DNA from: Paraspadella gotoi
Lineage: Eukaryota; Chaetognatha
NCBI GenBank assembly: GCA_051294375.1
Contig: CM119268.1
Coordinates: forward strand, 13,899,037-13,963,036
Direction of reading: 5' to 3'
DNA length: 64,000 nucleotides
Position 1 is the first letter of the stretch. Every line of letters starts with the position of its first letter. A program made the translations under genes and the position numbers. Under the pieces are notes generated by a model. It saw only the letters and a program-made list of their open reading frames with translations, was not told where the DNA came from and ran no database searches. Of the stretch, positions 24,066-39,158 are shown one piece after another.

Positions 24066-27000
24066 CGTATTCTTCCTGCTGTCTGAATGATTTTGATGCT
24101 CGCTCTCTCTGAACTCCCTCTTCTTTGCTACTTCTGTGGTGTGAATTATTATAAATAAGTAATTAATAAACTTATACAAATACTAACAATACTATAACTT
24201 ACAATATTTAGAAAAAATACATCTAGATATACTTTAATCACTAACTACTCCTTCACTCTCCGATACATCGACCTTTTCCTTCTGCTAAAAATACGATACT
24301 CATCGTAATCATACTGGTCTCCATACATACAGAAAATCTACTCGCATACTTCTCTTCTCTTCATACTCTGCTCTCTACATCATCATTACGTGAAATTACA
24401 AAACCTCTCTTACTACTTACAACCATCGTTCAAAACACGGGTGCGCGTTTTTCCAACTTGGCGTAAGACCGAACATCGACACTCAGTGATATCTCTCACA
24501 TACCGATCACTTACAGATCTCGATTCCTACTGCAGACACCGGATCTTTTCTACGTAAGAAACGCTCGCGTATATTAATTCGTTTCTTTCAACGTGACCAG
24601 CCCGTGGCATGTACGAAGCATCTCTGGATTTCCAAGAGATCGAACCAATCTTGGTGCATTCTAGCACGAAAACACCTAGTACGCGGTGACCATAGCCCAG
24701 AATAGTGATCCCGATATCAAATAACCTGCGCACGGTGACCGTGCCTTTATTAACCTCTCCTGAACTCCATTGGTGTAACTACAGATGGTTATAAAAAAGT
24801 ATTGCATTGTGAAAAATTTCCGTCTCTAAACACTGACCGGAAACGATATTTTCAATATCACGAAAACGAGAACATATACAACGATTCAAAGATAAGTGAT
24901 CTGCACGCAGTAACAGGCTTCACTCGGAGGAGCGCGATTAGACGTTTAAAAGCGTATAGTCCGGCGCATTGCTCTCTACGGATTCGTGGAGGACTTTATT
25001 AAATATTCCTATTTTGATCTCAAAACAAACAAATTTTCCTCTCTTTTATTATTTTACTTGTCTCTTCTCGTCTCGTCTTTCTCTGTCATTCATGTAGAGT
25101 ATGAGCACTAATATCTGTCACTCCTCAATACGCACGTGAACAGGGAATTGTGTTAAATACACCACGAACAACGGCGTCCTTGTGTCTCCTGTCCAAAGAT
25201 ATGGAAAACTGTTAAGACGCCGAATCAAACAGGAAACACGATTGTTTATCGCGAATGGTCAATATAAAGATAAACAGGAACTCTTGGAAAAAAACTCGAA
25301 CAAGCGGCAAACGTTTTTTTGCCAACGGGTAAAAGAGCGACCGCCTTGATTAAAAAGAACAGCCGAATAAACGTGACTTTCTCGATCGTGAAGAAAAATA
25401 ATAAAAACTCTAAATACACCGGAGCAGACACATTCCAAAAAGAAAGGATATTCTCGCTGGTTGTCCGGAGCAGCGGCGTCGTCGATCGAAAAGGGCGATA
25501 ACAACTTTAAAACAACAAGGACGTACAAAACGCTCCTTTGTTCCATGTAAAAGAGATAAAAAACTTTTTTAAAACACAAGGAAACGCATCAGTTTCTGTA
25601 CACGCGAGGAAAGGAACAGAAATGTAAAAACACGCGGGTTAAATAGTCTTCTCTGTGCAAAGTAATCCAACCGTGCGCGATCGAGAGTCGCCGCCGGTTG
25701 GCTGTAGAAAAGTTAGGTTAGAGGCTGAGAGGGCTTTGGGAGATCAGTTATTAAATATCTTTATCTAAAGAAAAGCACAAGATTTTCGCCTCTCTTGTTT
25801 TTTTATTTTTCTCCGATGGATCGTGACCTCGTCTTCGCTCTCTCACTTTTTGCTCTTGTACGATCGTGGTTAGCTTTCTCTCCACTCTCGAATAGATATA
25901 ACAGATCTGGTTAAATACACCAGAGAAAGGATCTTTTTTGCTCTGTGAAAAAGTATTTATAGAATAGACCGTGTTATAAGAATTAGAACAGAACCTCTCT
26001 CTCTTGCTGCTCAAGTGTAGAAAGGACAGCAAATATAGAAACTTTCATAAGACAATAGTGACTCTCGCGCGGCAAACGATTTTCAGAGATGTTAAAAAGA
26101 GGTTTAGAGAAAACAGGTAACCGTCACTATTAAGACAAAGCGACTTTATCATAAGAGTAATAGAACTGATTAATGCATCGTGTAACACTTTATTTAGACC
26201 CGGCAGACTGATCATTTCCGCACCACATTGTGTCACGTGTCACGCCGCATAACTCAACTTTACATAGAGTCAAACACGAGCAGTAAAAAACGGCTTCTCT
26301 CTCTCTCTCAATAAGTTGTCTCCAAAATAACAGCATGAATAACAAGATGTACATAAAACGACGCGCAGAGATCGCATTCTATTCTGACGAAAAGAAGAGA
26401 AAGAACCCAAAGGTATAGAGATACGTGTACCATATGACTCTGCAATGAATATCATCACTCTCGAGCGCTTTTTCCGTTGAAAAACTGTGGCCCGGTGTGA
26501 GAAGGTCTTCTCTCAGATGATAGTAGCTTGCATTATTGATACGCAGATAAACAAGAACCAAGATATATCCTCCCTCGTCTTATATACACTTCTCGTGTCT
26601 GCTCTTCTCTCTCTCTTTCTCTCTGCTCAGTATTGCTGAATGTAGCTTTCTCCTCGACGTGCGAACTCAATAGTTAAGAAGAGAGCTGAGTCTCTAAGGA
26701 CGCTTGAGATACCATACGAGAAGCCGCATACTGACTATACGAGCTCTTGATTCCATATCATGTGTGAAGCAGAGAATCGCATTGTGAATAGACTTTAACA
26801 TCGAGGTTAGCGAATACACAGTAACGAAACGAGTCCGTTATTGTTTTCGTGATGTGTAGAAGGAAGGTTAACAGTATCGCTTTAGCGAAAAAGAATCGGC
26901 GGGAAGGACTATACGATCCACTCGAAGTTTACGATGTTCTGTCAAGAAGAAGAGTTAAGAACTTTAGAATGGGCGAAGCTATCGCCTGGCGTAGTTCGCG

Positions 27001-27756
27001 AGTGGGCAGAGTGATTTGATTGCCGCTTGGCACTTGCTATATGCTCTTTTTTTTAGAGATATATATATATTTTACCTTATATTATTATTTGGTATTTAGT
27101 CTGAGTTTATTGTAGTAACTTGATATAATATGTCTATTATTCCCGCTCTCGATGATTATCTATCTTAATAATTCTAGCCACCGATGCGATTATAGTCAGA
27201 TAGAAACTGCGGTCGCTAGATTCATGTAATCAATAGTCTTTGTCGCGTGTCAGTTGATAGTCGATTCAGTCTGACTCGATCGATGCTAGTTGAATGTTTC
27301 CGATCTCGCATCAGCATGCATACGTCATCTTCCTCTCTGATGCGCATTCTTCGACAGATAATTGGCTCTCAATGTATACCTCGCGATGAAGTGATTCATA
27401 CGGCGTATAATATAAAACAGCATTGAGCACAAGTCGGTGTATCTGCACGTGAAAGAGTTTGGGCGGGAGGCGGCAGAGACGAGAGCGACGAAGAGGGACG
27501 AGAGAGACGGCGATGTGACAGTTTCCCGCCAACGAAAGCGAGATTACTTAGGTCTCTCTCGGTTTATATATTAGATAGCAAGTAAGCTTCAGTCGAGTTT
27601 GTCAGCTCGCGAAGGACAACATCACGAGTAATCGCCTCGATGTAACGATGTGATAGAGAGGTGTTGTATTGAAAAATAAGCGCGGAGTAAAAGGCGCTCA
27701 ATTTAAAAGCTTTTCAGAGATAGCGTTAAGCAGAAGATAACTAGACCCTCCAGAGA
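24066..27756. other. Stretch of 3.7 kb with no copy elsewhere in the window and no gene seen
   Basis: It lies between two error-laden duplicated blocks. It is AT-rich to balanced, with no microsatellite longer than about 20 bp, unlike the rest of the window. A short degenerate word, ttaaatacacca, recurs (25,153; 25,910). No coding exon or known transposon protein could be read, but if this is raw long-read sequence an interrupted gene would be invisible. Confidence 0.5.
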
Positions 27757-29130
27757 GAGATGACGTTCTGATGTAGCTAATCGGCGTCTGGCGTCGAGCG
27801 CCGGGATCTCGCGACGTTCGAGAGGGACCTATCAGGCTCGTGACTCGCGACTTCGGTACCATTCTGCGTCAGGCGCAGACGTGCGTTTCCGAGTCCTGCA
27901 GCCGGCGCGAGCTACGGTCGGAGCGAACGCATGGGAAGAGATTCTAGAAATGGCGCGGGGAATTCAGCGACAGGTCGGGAAGTGTCTTCGGTCGTTGGAT
28001 TGGTGGGCGTCGTCGTCGTCGTCGTTCGCTCGTTGAGTCGGGTCGTCGTCGATGAGCCTTATCACTTGGAACGATGTTCGAAGGTGACGGAGAGCGGAAA
28101 AGGCTCGCAACGGTACGGTCGACATGTGATTTAGGACCAGTCACCGTGGACCGGTGACTTTGAGCAGCGTTGGACCGCCATGCCCAGAAGCTGTGCCGGA
28201 CAGTTGTTGAAGCGTATTGAAAAGACTCTCGGAGCCAACTCGACAGAGTGCGGTGGTCGACGGACGATATCGTTATAGGCGATTCGAAGAGCATATCCAG
28301 TCGGTGACTCAAATGTGAGAGCGCAACAATGAGAAGATATTGAACGGCCTGATATACTGGCATTGGCGAAGTGGCCGAGTAAGACCAGATCGGAAGTCGA
28401 TGCCTGTCTCCAGATGCGGACGACGCCCGTTTCGCCGCCGATGTAGAATTTTTTCCGTGCCTGCGCCCTTGAAGTTCGACGTTGGCAAATTGATCACGCC
28501 CCTTCCGCCTCGCTCACGAGGCGACGCTCCTCAACGGACCTCGCCGTCGAGTTTACCAAGATCCGGTTTGAAACGCTCCTCTTCGGTTTCCGGCTTGGTT
28601 GGGCGTGGCGTCGTTGGAATCGTGTGACGGGAAAAATTCGATGTCCCGTCTTCGAACCGTTTGGTGATTCGGCAGTCTCATCTCGTCGGTGTGTTGTGGT
28701 GGTTGCTTGTTCGTCGTGATTCGGGGGGAGGACTTAATATTCTTTTGCGTTCAAATTGGGCTGCCGGCTGTTCGTCGCTGCCGATGCGACGCGATTCCGG
28801 CGTCGATCGGACGAAACCTTTTTCCCGCGAACTGGGGATGCTTGCTTGCCAAGTAAACGCCGCTGCAGCTGCTTTTCCGCTCAATCTTCTCGCTCTTCAC
28901 CGATTCGACAGCGACGGATTCGATCACGTGACTCCGTGGTCGCGGCGTCCACTTCCTCAGACGACCAGGAGGACGCCGATAAAGACGCCAACGAGGACGC
29001 CTCGTCCTCGTTCGTCTCGTCGCAGCAGCTGGGACGTCGAGTTCGATCCAGCGCACTGAATTCGACCTCTCGGGTCGCAGTCTCTCTCAGCGATTTTGAC
29101 AGAGACGCCGATTCCATCCACGAGGATTTC
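27757..29130 (-). pseudogene. Frameshifted copy of TMEM151 tail exon 12 (artefactual)
   Basis: This is a partial copy of 40,622-41,834. The parent exon is open for 483 codons, whereas this copy is broken into short frames by insertions. Sequence such as cgaaacctttttcccgcgaa is shared exactly. It should not be read as a paralogue. Confidence 0.85.
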
Positions 29131-29198
29131 CTGTGTTGAAGAAAAATTGTTTTTTTAATTCTTTGTTCTTTTCTTTTCTTTAAAAAGCAAACCCCCGC

Positions 29199-29276
<78 letters not shown>

Positions 29277-29278
29277 GT
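29199..29278. repeat. (CT)n microsatellite
   Basis: Noisy counterpart of the tract at 41,902-41,980. Confidence 0.95.
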
Positions 29279-29289
29279 CATTCAATTAC

Positions 29290-30000
29290 CTGCAAAGACG
29301 AAGAATCGTCACGAGCCTTTCCTGTCCAAAATCCAATCTCTTCAACACTCAGCGAGCTCGACCGAGCCAAAGGCGCGAGCACTGGCCTTCACTCCACGAG
29401 CGGTCCGTCGACGAACCGCGGCGATCCGCCCGAAATTTGACGGAGAGTTCTGTTGTTGTCGTTGTTGTTGTCGTTGTCGCTCAAGCGAATTCCCTCGTCC
29501 AAAAGTGGCGACGATCCCCGTCTCAACGTCGACGCCTCCTCGCGCTCGCCGCTGTCTAAATTCGGCCTCAAATTAGAGAGACTATCCACCGTTGCGTCGA
29601 ACTTCGCGAGAATCTCGAACGGCTTCGCTCGCCGAGGGAACAAGCGTGGACTTGCGCGTTTAGGAATTCGTGAGCGGAGCGGGGCCGTAAGACCGCCAAA
29701 GCCGCCGCCAACGTCGCGCGTGCCGAATCCGTCCTGCCAGGATATAAGAGACGACGTCCGAGCGGCGATGCGTGGAGGAGTGGCTGAGCGGGTTTCGACA
29801 ATCGTCTTTCTGCTACGACCGCGGCGAGCGGATACGGGGACGCGGCGGCTGAAGGGGCTGCCGCGACGGCGGAAACATGCGGCTACTAGTATGTGCTGTC
29901 AGAATTCGGCGGAGTTCGTTCGCGCGGGGATCGAGGCCATTCTGCTGATCGACCGTCAATGTTGAACGACTTCCTCCGAAAAGTGTTAATCGCAGGTTCC
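29290..30000 (-). pseudogene. Frameshifted copy of TMEM151 exon 11 (artefactual)
   Basis: Copy of 41,994-42,666 with insertions. The donor context (gcaggtaattgaatgac on the - strand) is retained but the reading frame is broken several times. Confidence 0.82.
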
Positions 30001-30904
30001 ATGGATCGACGCCGCTGCGTTCCGATTCCCGAGACGGCTGCTTTATGGCTCTCTTCTGTCTGTCTGTTTACTCGTTTTTGTCATTTTTGTAATCGCTGTT
30101 TTTTAGGAGACATACGGAGAACGCCGCGAAACAATGCCTAATGAAGGCTCGTAATAAGATTAGGTGGAGACGGGAGGAAAGTGAAGCGAATAGGAGAGAC
30201 AGGGAGAACGAAGGATCGTGTAATAGGCTGTTCGAGAAGTGTGTATAACAGAACGGAAATAGAGAAGGTATATGTGAATGTTATGGATTGAAACTGATAA
30301 GTGGCAAAGGGAATGTTGAGTTGAGAATGTTGTTAGGGAGAATTGGAATTTGAGAGTGTGAGCGGGGAAGTGAAATTGTGGGAAGGCAACTGTTGTGAAT
30401 TGAGGAAACGTGTGCGATATGAGAATGTTGATTGTAGAATTTGTGCAAAGAATGTTTGAGATTGAGAATGTTTTGAGAAGGTGAATCTTGTTGAGAATGT
30501 TGTGGCGAATTGGATATGTATAGATAGAGACAGATAGGTGTTGGAGAATGGAATGTTGTATTGAGATGTTGGTTGGCAAATGGAATGTTGGATTGAGAAA
30601 GCTTGCTGTGGAATGAATGTTGACTGCAGAATGTTAGTTGGAGAATGAGATGATGGATGTAATGAGTGACAAAGGGCATCCTCCAGTAACGTTGAGTAAT
30701 TAATGCTTTATCGGGGTGGTGTGGAAAATGTAGACAAAAGGGTATCGACGTAACTAGCGTACAGCACCTAGTAATAAACTGGCTCATAAAAAGCTATGGA
30801 CAGTGAGTAATATATTGTTAAAGCGAACTTTTATTGAGAAAGGCTTTTTATTCCAGGAGAGTTCGTCCGCTGCCCCCCCCTCAACGCCCCCCCAAACCGC
30901 ATAC

Positions 30905-31083
30905 TTGTAACAGTTGAGGCTGAACGCTTCCGGTGGACGGCGGCGTCGTCGTTCCGTCCCGGTATCGCGATTTGCATTTTCAGTGAAAATCGGACTTGAG
31001 ACTGTAGGATGGAACGACGAAGTTGTTGTTGTCGTAGTTGTTTGTCCAGATCTTGCGACGTCATCGTCGTCACGCGAGAGATG
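30905..31083 (-). pseudogene. Frameshifted copy of TMEM151 exon 10 (artefactual)
   Basis: Copy of 43,440-43,610. The start MTSQDLD is readable, then the frame is lost before the PSYS motif that is intact in the parent exon. Confidence 0.85.
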
Positions 31084-32974
31084 TGGATTAATGGGGTGTG
31101 GGTGCGGGGTGGAGCAGAGAGGCGGACGAGGGGGGGAAAGGAGAAGAGGGGAGTTTGAGTTGGGTCGACGGGTTGGTCGGAACGAAATCAGTTTTTGTCA
31201 CGAAGATAATTTATCTAATATGTTTTTTCGAATTTTATTTTGTACTTAGGTTTACAAGGAAAATCAGAAATAAAGTAAAAAAAACCCTCGAGCGTTTGCT
31301 ACTTATTATTATAGAATAAATATCAAGAAGTAATCTTATCTCTTAATCGAATCGGCAGCTCGGTCGTCGTGTACGAGGATAGTTGTACCCGTCCTTCTCT
31401 CTCATCTCTCCTTCATAGAAAATTCAAAAGAGGAACTTTCCCGCGCAAGAATTTTTAAACGTGCCGAATAAAGTTGGAAGGTTCGTCGAAGCGATTTTCA
31501 TTAATATTTGATAAAAATGAAATTAAATAGATTTTGAGAGTGCGCGTTAGTTTATAAAGGTCTCGGGCGACTCGAACATCAGCTGGCAAGTAAAGTAGTG
31601 ATATGAACCGAAGGAGAGGCGTTAAAATCGGAAGTTTCCAATGTCGCACGCTAAGCGATAGCGGCCGCCTTTCACTTACAAATCGACCGCAATTGCCTTG
31701 TGTAAGACATTTACTCTTACTCTTTCTGATATGTTCATTAGTACTGTGTACTTCTACACCGACTATACTTTCATTATACAACTACTTTTCCGAACGGACG
31801 AGAGGATGCCTCCTATCGTCGACACATTAACGGCGTAAACAAGAGCAACGACGGATGTTGGGATATTAAAAAAACAAATGGCCGTCGAAATGACTCGATT
31901 TCGCAACGGAAGATGAAGAGAAACAAGATGGATGAAGATCGCGCTTCGCTTCGAATCGACCGAGGGCGAAAAGAGAAACCTGCACAGACGTTAACTGCGA
32001 AAAGGGAGAATCTAAAAAAATTAAGAGACTCAAAAATTTCAAAAATTGTGGGAATAAACCAACTTTTCTGGCCTTGACGATCTTTGTGCGTATTAATTCC
32101 GAACCTCGAACGAAGAGAATGAAACGTTGGGGCGATGCGAGACGAAATTCTTTCGTCTTCGAAAGAATATCGTGGTTACGACTTTCGTGTTCACGTGATT
32201 TCCTCCTGGTGATCACGTCACTGTCTTGTTTTAATCTTAGGCTGAAGAAGTTACATTCCAAATTATGGCCGAGTATCAACTATAACATTATGTTAGCAGG
32301 CATAATATCATTGTGAGATATTTACTAGACGTTAGTGGGAACCAACCAAAAACAGATACATCGACAGACAGACCAATAGATGGCATCGAAGAAGCGACGC
32401 CGCAAAAAGGACGCCGTTACATGTGTAAATGGTTTTAACGACTGTCTCGGGCGCTCGGGCACGATGACGGCCACGACACTCGACGTTAAAAACGTCTTAA
32501 CCAATTAAACTTTAAACGGGAAGCCGCTAAACTAGTGCCTAAAAAGTCTTACTCTGAATGAGTACTACTAGTAGTATTTCTGAGAAGAAAGCTAACTTTA
32601 ACTGGGAGACGGACGATTGAAAATAAAAAGGTTCGCTTTGACTTCAACGCGACTCGACGGTTGTGAAAATAAGCGAAACAAAAAGGGAAACGCGAAACGA
32701 GTTGAAAAGACAAAAGGGAAAACGCCTCTAGTAAACGGAGTAAACGGAAAAACAAAAAAACTAAAAAGACGAAAGAAAGGGACGATAAAAAACGGAGAAA
32801 GAACTATAAAAGGGAAAGAATACAAAAAAGTTTATTTTGAGGAAAAAAAAAAAAAGAAAATAGAAACCAAAAAAAAGAAAGAATGAATAAAGGAATGAAA
32901 ATAATGGATTGAGGAAAAATATAAATAATGATATGAAATGATAAGATCAAGACAAGAAAGAAAAATAAGAAAGA

Positions 32975-33090
32975 AAGGCAGAAAGAAAGAAAGAAAGAGA
33001 ATAAGAAAGAAAGAAAGAAAGAGAGAGAAAGAGAAGAAAGAAAGAAAGAAAGAAAGAAAGGAAAAAAGAAAGATAAGAAAGAGAAGTAAC
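32975..33090. repeat. (AAAG)n microsatellite
   Basis: Interrupted counterpart of the cleaner tract at 45,452-45,563. Confidence 0.93.
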
Positions 33091-34003
33091 TACATGTTGT
33101 ACAAAATAAATGAAAAAGGCAAGTATGAGAATCAAGTATCAAGATAAAACAAAACAAGAATAAAAAAAAGATAAAAGCAAAAAGGGTTCAGACTACGTGG
33201 GAGGAGAACAGGAAAGCGCACTTTAATCGATTCCGTAGACTTACGACATCGCGGGGGATATTTCTTTGCACAAGACAGGGAAAATTCAATGGAATTCTCT
33301 GGGGGGATATAGGTTTACTGAAAACTCAATTTGTATCATAAAAGAAACTACAACGTATTGCTGGTACGATTATTATCAAAATCCATCTATTTAAAAGCCA
33401 GAATATATAGTCGAACGCACTGTTCGTTCAGGTTTTTAACACGTTTGCCAAGCAACGCAGCTGCGAAAATAGTGTCATACTGAATCGTTGACCCTGTCGA
33501 CAGCGTATAATAGACCAGTGCAATGCAGCAGCGAACTAGCGAGAGCTCTTCCTCGCTTGAGTCACAGCGGCGCGGCTTCAATTTCCGGTCGATCCTACGA
33601 GAGGCAGAGAAGACTTCGGAACGTAACTAAACAAACTCTCGATGCCATTTACATTTATTTACGTGAAGGTGAGGATCGCATCGGACGGATGACAGACTGA
33701 CGGGAAAAGAGATCCTTCAAAAAATCCCGCTCACGGAACAAAGGGACGCACCGGGGCGTGTAAAAAATCGGGACCACCTAAAACGTCACCGGGGCAAAAC
33801 ATGCAAGTAAAAATGTGGGTTTCCAAAGGTGCGCAGCTGAACTGGGATCAATCGTGGAACCAAGAAAGTCCGCTTCGACATCCGTCGTTTTAAAAAACGA
33901 ATAACAACAGACTACGAACAAAAGAAGCGTGTTTAGTAATAAACAGAAATTACGACTAAGTACGCAATCGCTTAAGCTCTCAAGAGCAATCGCCAATACT
34001 TAC

Positions 34004-34224
34004 CCTTCCACCTCCAACGGCTGGAGATTATGCGCAAGTGAGAGTGGGGAATGCCCTGCTTGCGCCCCGCCCGTCTCCGCCCGCTCGATCCTGATCGGCT
34101 GTTGCATTCTCTCTCGCCGACGATGTGAACGGGAAAAGATGAATTCGTGTACTCGCTGAAGAGCTTTTGTGCTTCACTTGGATATTGTGATAATGTAGGC
34201 TCGTCTTGTTATCCTCGATGGGAC
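34004..34224 (-). pseudogene. Noisy copy of TMEM151 exon 9
   Basis: Copy of 46,359-46,542 with insertions. It is useful because it keeps extra bases around the point where the parent exon seems to have lost two (caagtg region), although it is too noisy to fix the frame alone. Confidence 0.75.
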
Positions 34225-35729
34225 CCTGTGAGAAGAAAGGACGTAGGGGGTGCGGTGGAGGGGGGCCGGTGAGAACGAGGAAGATGGGGGGGAAAGGGAG
34301 GATCGCGGTAACAGATGGCGTTCTATTTTTTGCGGTCAACGTTGTCAATTTGCTCTCTGGTGAAATTTCTTTGTTTCTTGTATGTTTTTGTTTATTATTT
34401 CACGCGTCATTTCCTCGTCAGTGCGGCGCTTTAATCGAATTGCTCTTTCTGTTTCTACAAGCGTCCTCTCATAGTTATTACCTTCTTTTTTCTAAATAGT
34501 TCCGCACTCTCCATTCAGATTTCAAACGGTTTCTCGAATAAGGGATTGTTTGATACTCAATGGTTCGGTATGTCGATCACCAGAAACGTTATTTGGCGAT
34601 TTCGATCGGCGGCGTTGGTTGTCTTCATCGTAAACAAATGAAAATTAAAAAAGATGTTCTTTTTTTTTCATCATTTTTTATTTCTCCCCTCTTCGTTCGC
34701 TTATTCCATTTCACAGTCTCAAAACGTCGCCCTTTTGTTCGACTATTGGGGTTTTGGTTTATTTTGTTTAATTTTATCCTATTTATATTATAATTATACT
34801 CTAACTCTATTATTGCCTCAAAATTTTATTTCTAACGATCATCCTGCTTTAATCTTTTTTTTAATTTTGTTTCCTTACTTTCTTTTTCAGATTTTTTTAT
34901 TTCAATTTAAAAAAGGCTAATGTTTAAGAATAGATCGTTTCCAAAAATACATTTGGCGGTACGATCGGTATGGAATCTTATATCATTCTTCTTTATCTCT
35001 TTACTCGATATTTCCTCCTCATCTCTCCTTTCCTTTATTTATGACTTTATTATTTCATCCTTATCCTTTTCTTTTTCTTTTACTTATAAGCATAAATCCA
35101 CAGTCGTCCTCGCTCTTCCCTTCGCCGTCATCTCGCTCTCTCTCCATTTGTTTTCCGGCCCAACTCCGACTGTACAGGGTGGAACGAGCGGCAAAAAAAT
35201 AAAGGTTTTTTTTATTTTATTTGAATATGCCTCTGTTAGATTTTAGATGATAAAAATTTAATGTATAAATTAGTTAAAAACTATAAAAACTGTAAGCATA
35301 TCTTAATGAAATTTTAAACCACATAAGTTATGTACAATATTGGATTTTGAAAGCTGTAGATAAATCATTGAATAATTATTGATAAAAATTAAAAACTTGA
35401 TGAGGTTAGAAGGTTTAACCTGTCGCTATTATTTCGATTCAAAGGTAAATTAACGGTCGGGTGTGAACAAGGCAGGTTTCTGTTAAAAATGAAAATTTGA
35501 AATAATGACGTGTAAATTAGCCTTAGTTCCTCGGAATGAGAGAGCTCTAGTAATATATATAGGTTTTTAAGTCAACAAAAATATTTCTCGAAGAGAAGCT
35601 TAACCCGAATTCAATTCGCTAGAAGTTACAAGATACGGAATCCCGCAGAAACCACCCGATAACGTCCCTCTCCCATTCGTTCCTGTCGTCCTTCTCCTTC
35701 TCCTTCTCCTTCCTTCTCCTTCCTTCCGT

Positions 35730-36680
<951 letters not shown>

Positions 36681-36713
36681 ATGTTCGGCGAGTGTTTAAA
36701 CGGGTAAGAAGAG

Positions 36714-36779
<66 letters not shown>

Positions 36780-36807
36780 AGAGAGAGAGAAGAGAGAGAG
36801 AGAGAGT
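36714..36807. repeat. (GA)n microsatellite in the palindrome spacer
   Basis: Interrupted GA tract unique to the spacer between the palindrome arms. Confidence 0.95.
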
Positions 36808-36871
36808 ATTGTTCAATAATTGATTATTATTATTTATTATGATTTTTTTTATTTTAATTTATTTTTCTCAG

Positions 36872-37095
36872 TTCGCGCATTCGTCGACGCCGACGCCGAA
36901 ATCCAATCTTCCGCCTCGCCCCTACGGCGTCGATTCCGCATCGGCGCCGGGAACGCTGGGGCGCCGCACGAGTGGCAACCCGACGAAAGGCGGCGTCGAG
37001 CGCCGGGAGATCGGCTCTACGGCGTCGTCGTCGTCCTCGTCGTCGTCTACGGCGGGCGTCGGAAGGAAGGAGACGAGAGGAAGAAGAGAAGTTCT
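36872..37095. other. GC-rich candidate exon in the palindrome spacer, strand uncertain
   Basis: On the + strand a strong acceptor (tttatttttctcag) precedes an open Ser/Pro/Thr-rich reading beginning FAHSSTPTPKSNLPPRPYGV. On the - strand an acidic reading DDDEDDDDAVEPISRRSTPP ends in a stop after ADAESTP. I recognise neither. Because the surrounding block is inverted relative to its other copy, its true orientation to TMEM151 is unknown. It could be the missing 3' exon of that gene. Confidence 0.4.
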
Positions 37096-37129
37096 TACTG
37101 TTTCGAGACTTCGCTTTGATCGATGCAAT

Positions 37130-38095
<966 letters not shown>

Positions 38096-38097
38096 CG

Positions 38098-38632
38098 GAA
38101 GGAAGGAGAAGGAAGGAGAAGGAGAAGGAGAAGGAGAAAGAAGAGAAGGAGAAGGAGAAGGAAGGAGAAGGAGAAGGAGAAGGAAGGAGAAGGAGGGAGA
38201 GGAAGGAGAAAGAAGGAGAAGGAGAAGGAAGGAGAAGGAGGAAGGAAGGAGAAGGAGAAGGAGAAGGAAGGAGAAGGAGAAGGAAGGAGAAGGAAGGAGA
38301 AGGAGGGAGAAGGAAGGAGAAAGAAGGAGAAGGAAGAAGAAGGAAGGAGAAGGAGAAAGGAGAAGGAAGAGAAGGAGAAGGAAGGAGAAGGAGAAGGAGA
38401 AGGAAGGAGAAGGAGAAGGAGAAGGAAGGAGAAGGAGAAGGAGAAGGAAGGAGAAGGAGGGAGAAGGAAGGAGAAAGAAGGAGAAGGAGAAGGAGAAGGA
38501 AAGGAAGGAGAAGGAAGGAGAAGGAAGGAGAAGGAAGAGAAGGAAGTAGAAGGAGAAGGAAGGAGAAGGAAGGGAAGGAAGGAGAAGGAAGAAGAAGGAA
38601 GTAGAAGGAGAAGGAAGGAGAAGGAAGGAGAA
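38098..38632. repeat. (GAAGGA)-type purine tract
   Basis: Over 500 bp of pure purine on the + strand, built of gaaggagaag-like units. All six open frames through it are compositional. Confidence 0.97.
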
Positions 38633-38639
38633 TGCCGAG

Positions 38640-39127
38640 TCGTAAAATGACTTTTATAACCAAAACTTTTTCTCCGCTTAGTTTTTTTCGGTTCAGGTGT
38701 CAATCCTCTAGAAATATTTTAACGGGAACAATTTTTTTTCCACCGAAGCTTGAGAGAGTGTATTTGGACCGTGGCGCATCTGCGCCATATATGCGCCACT
38801 TCTGCGTCACTTTAGCGCCTCATCTGCTTGGCTGGAGTTATCGATGTCAAAATATTGCACACTTAAAAAAGGCGTTGTTGCCTAGTAATTTTTTTTTTAA
38901 TACGTAGTCGTTTGTTGTCTTGTTTGTTATGGCACTCCAATGGCGTGAGGTTTCTACCAAAAACGCTGTCTACTTTCTTTGTTTCTTTTTTTGGCCAAAG
39001 TCGTGAAGGAGTCGCAGAACAATCGATCGTCACTACATGACTTGTCTCTTGCTCGGCGATCGTGTTTCGCCGAAATCATTCGGATCCTGGTTGACGGGTT
39101 CTCGTCATCTGTCTGCGTTGACTTCGT

Positions 39128-39158
<31 letters not shown>

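Larger units (their letters stand above)
27757..35690 (+). repeat. Error-laden copy of 40,622-47,988 (TMEM151 exons and introns)
   Basis: The block begins at agatgacgttctgatgtagc (compare 40,625) and follows 40.6-47.99 kb in order to cccattcgttcctgtcgt, with many small insertions. It carries broken copies of four TMEM151 exons, including one incomplete copy. It then switches abruptly into the polypyrimidine tract of the palindrome. Confidence 0.88.

Noticed and set aside
29453-29965. 170-codon + strand frame in the duplicated block
   Set aside because: It is antisense to a broken copy of TMEM151 exon 11 and created by insertion errors.
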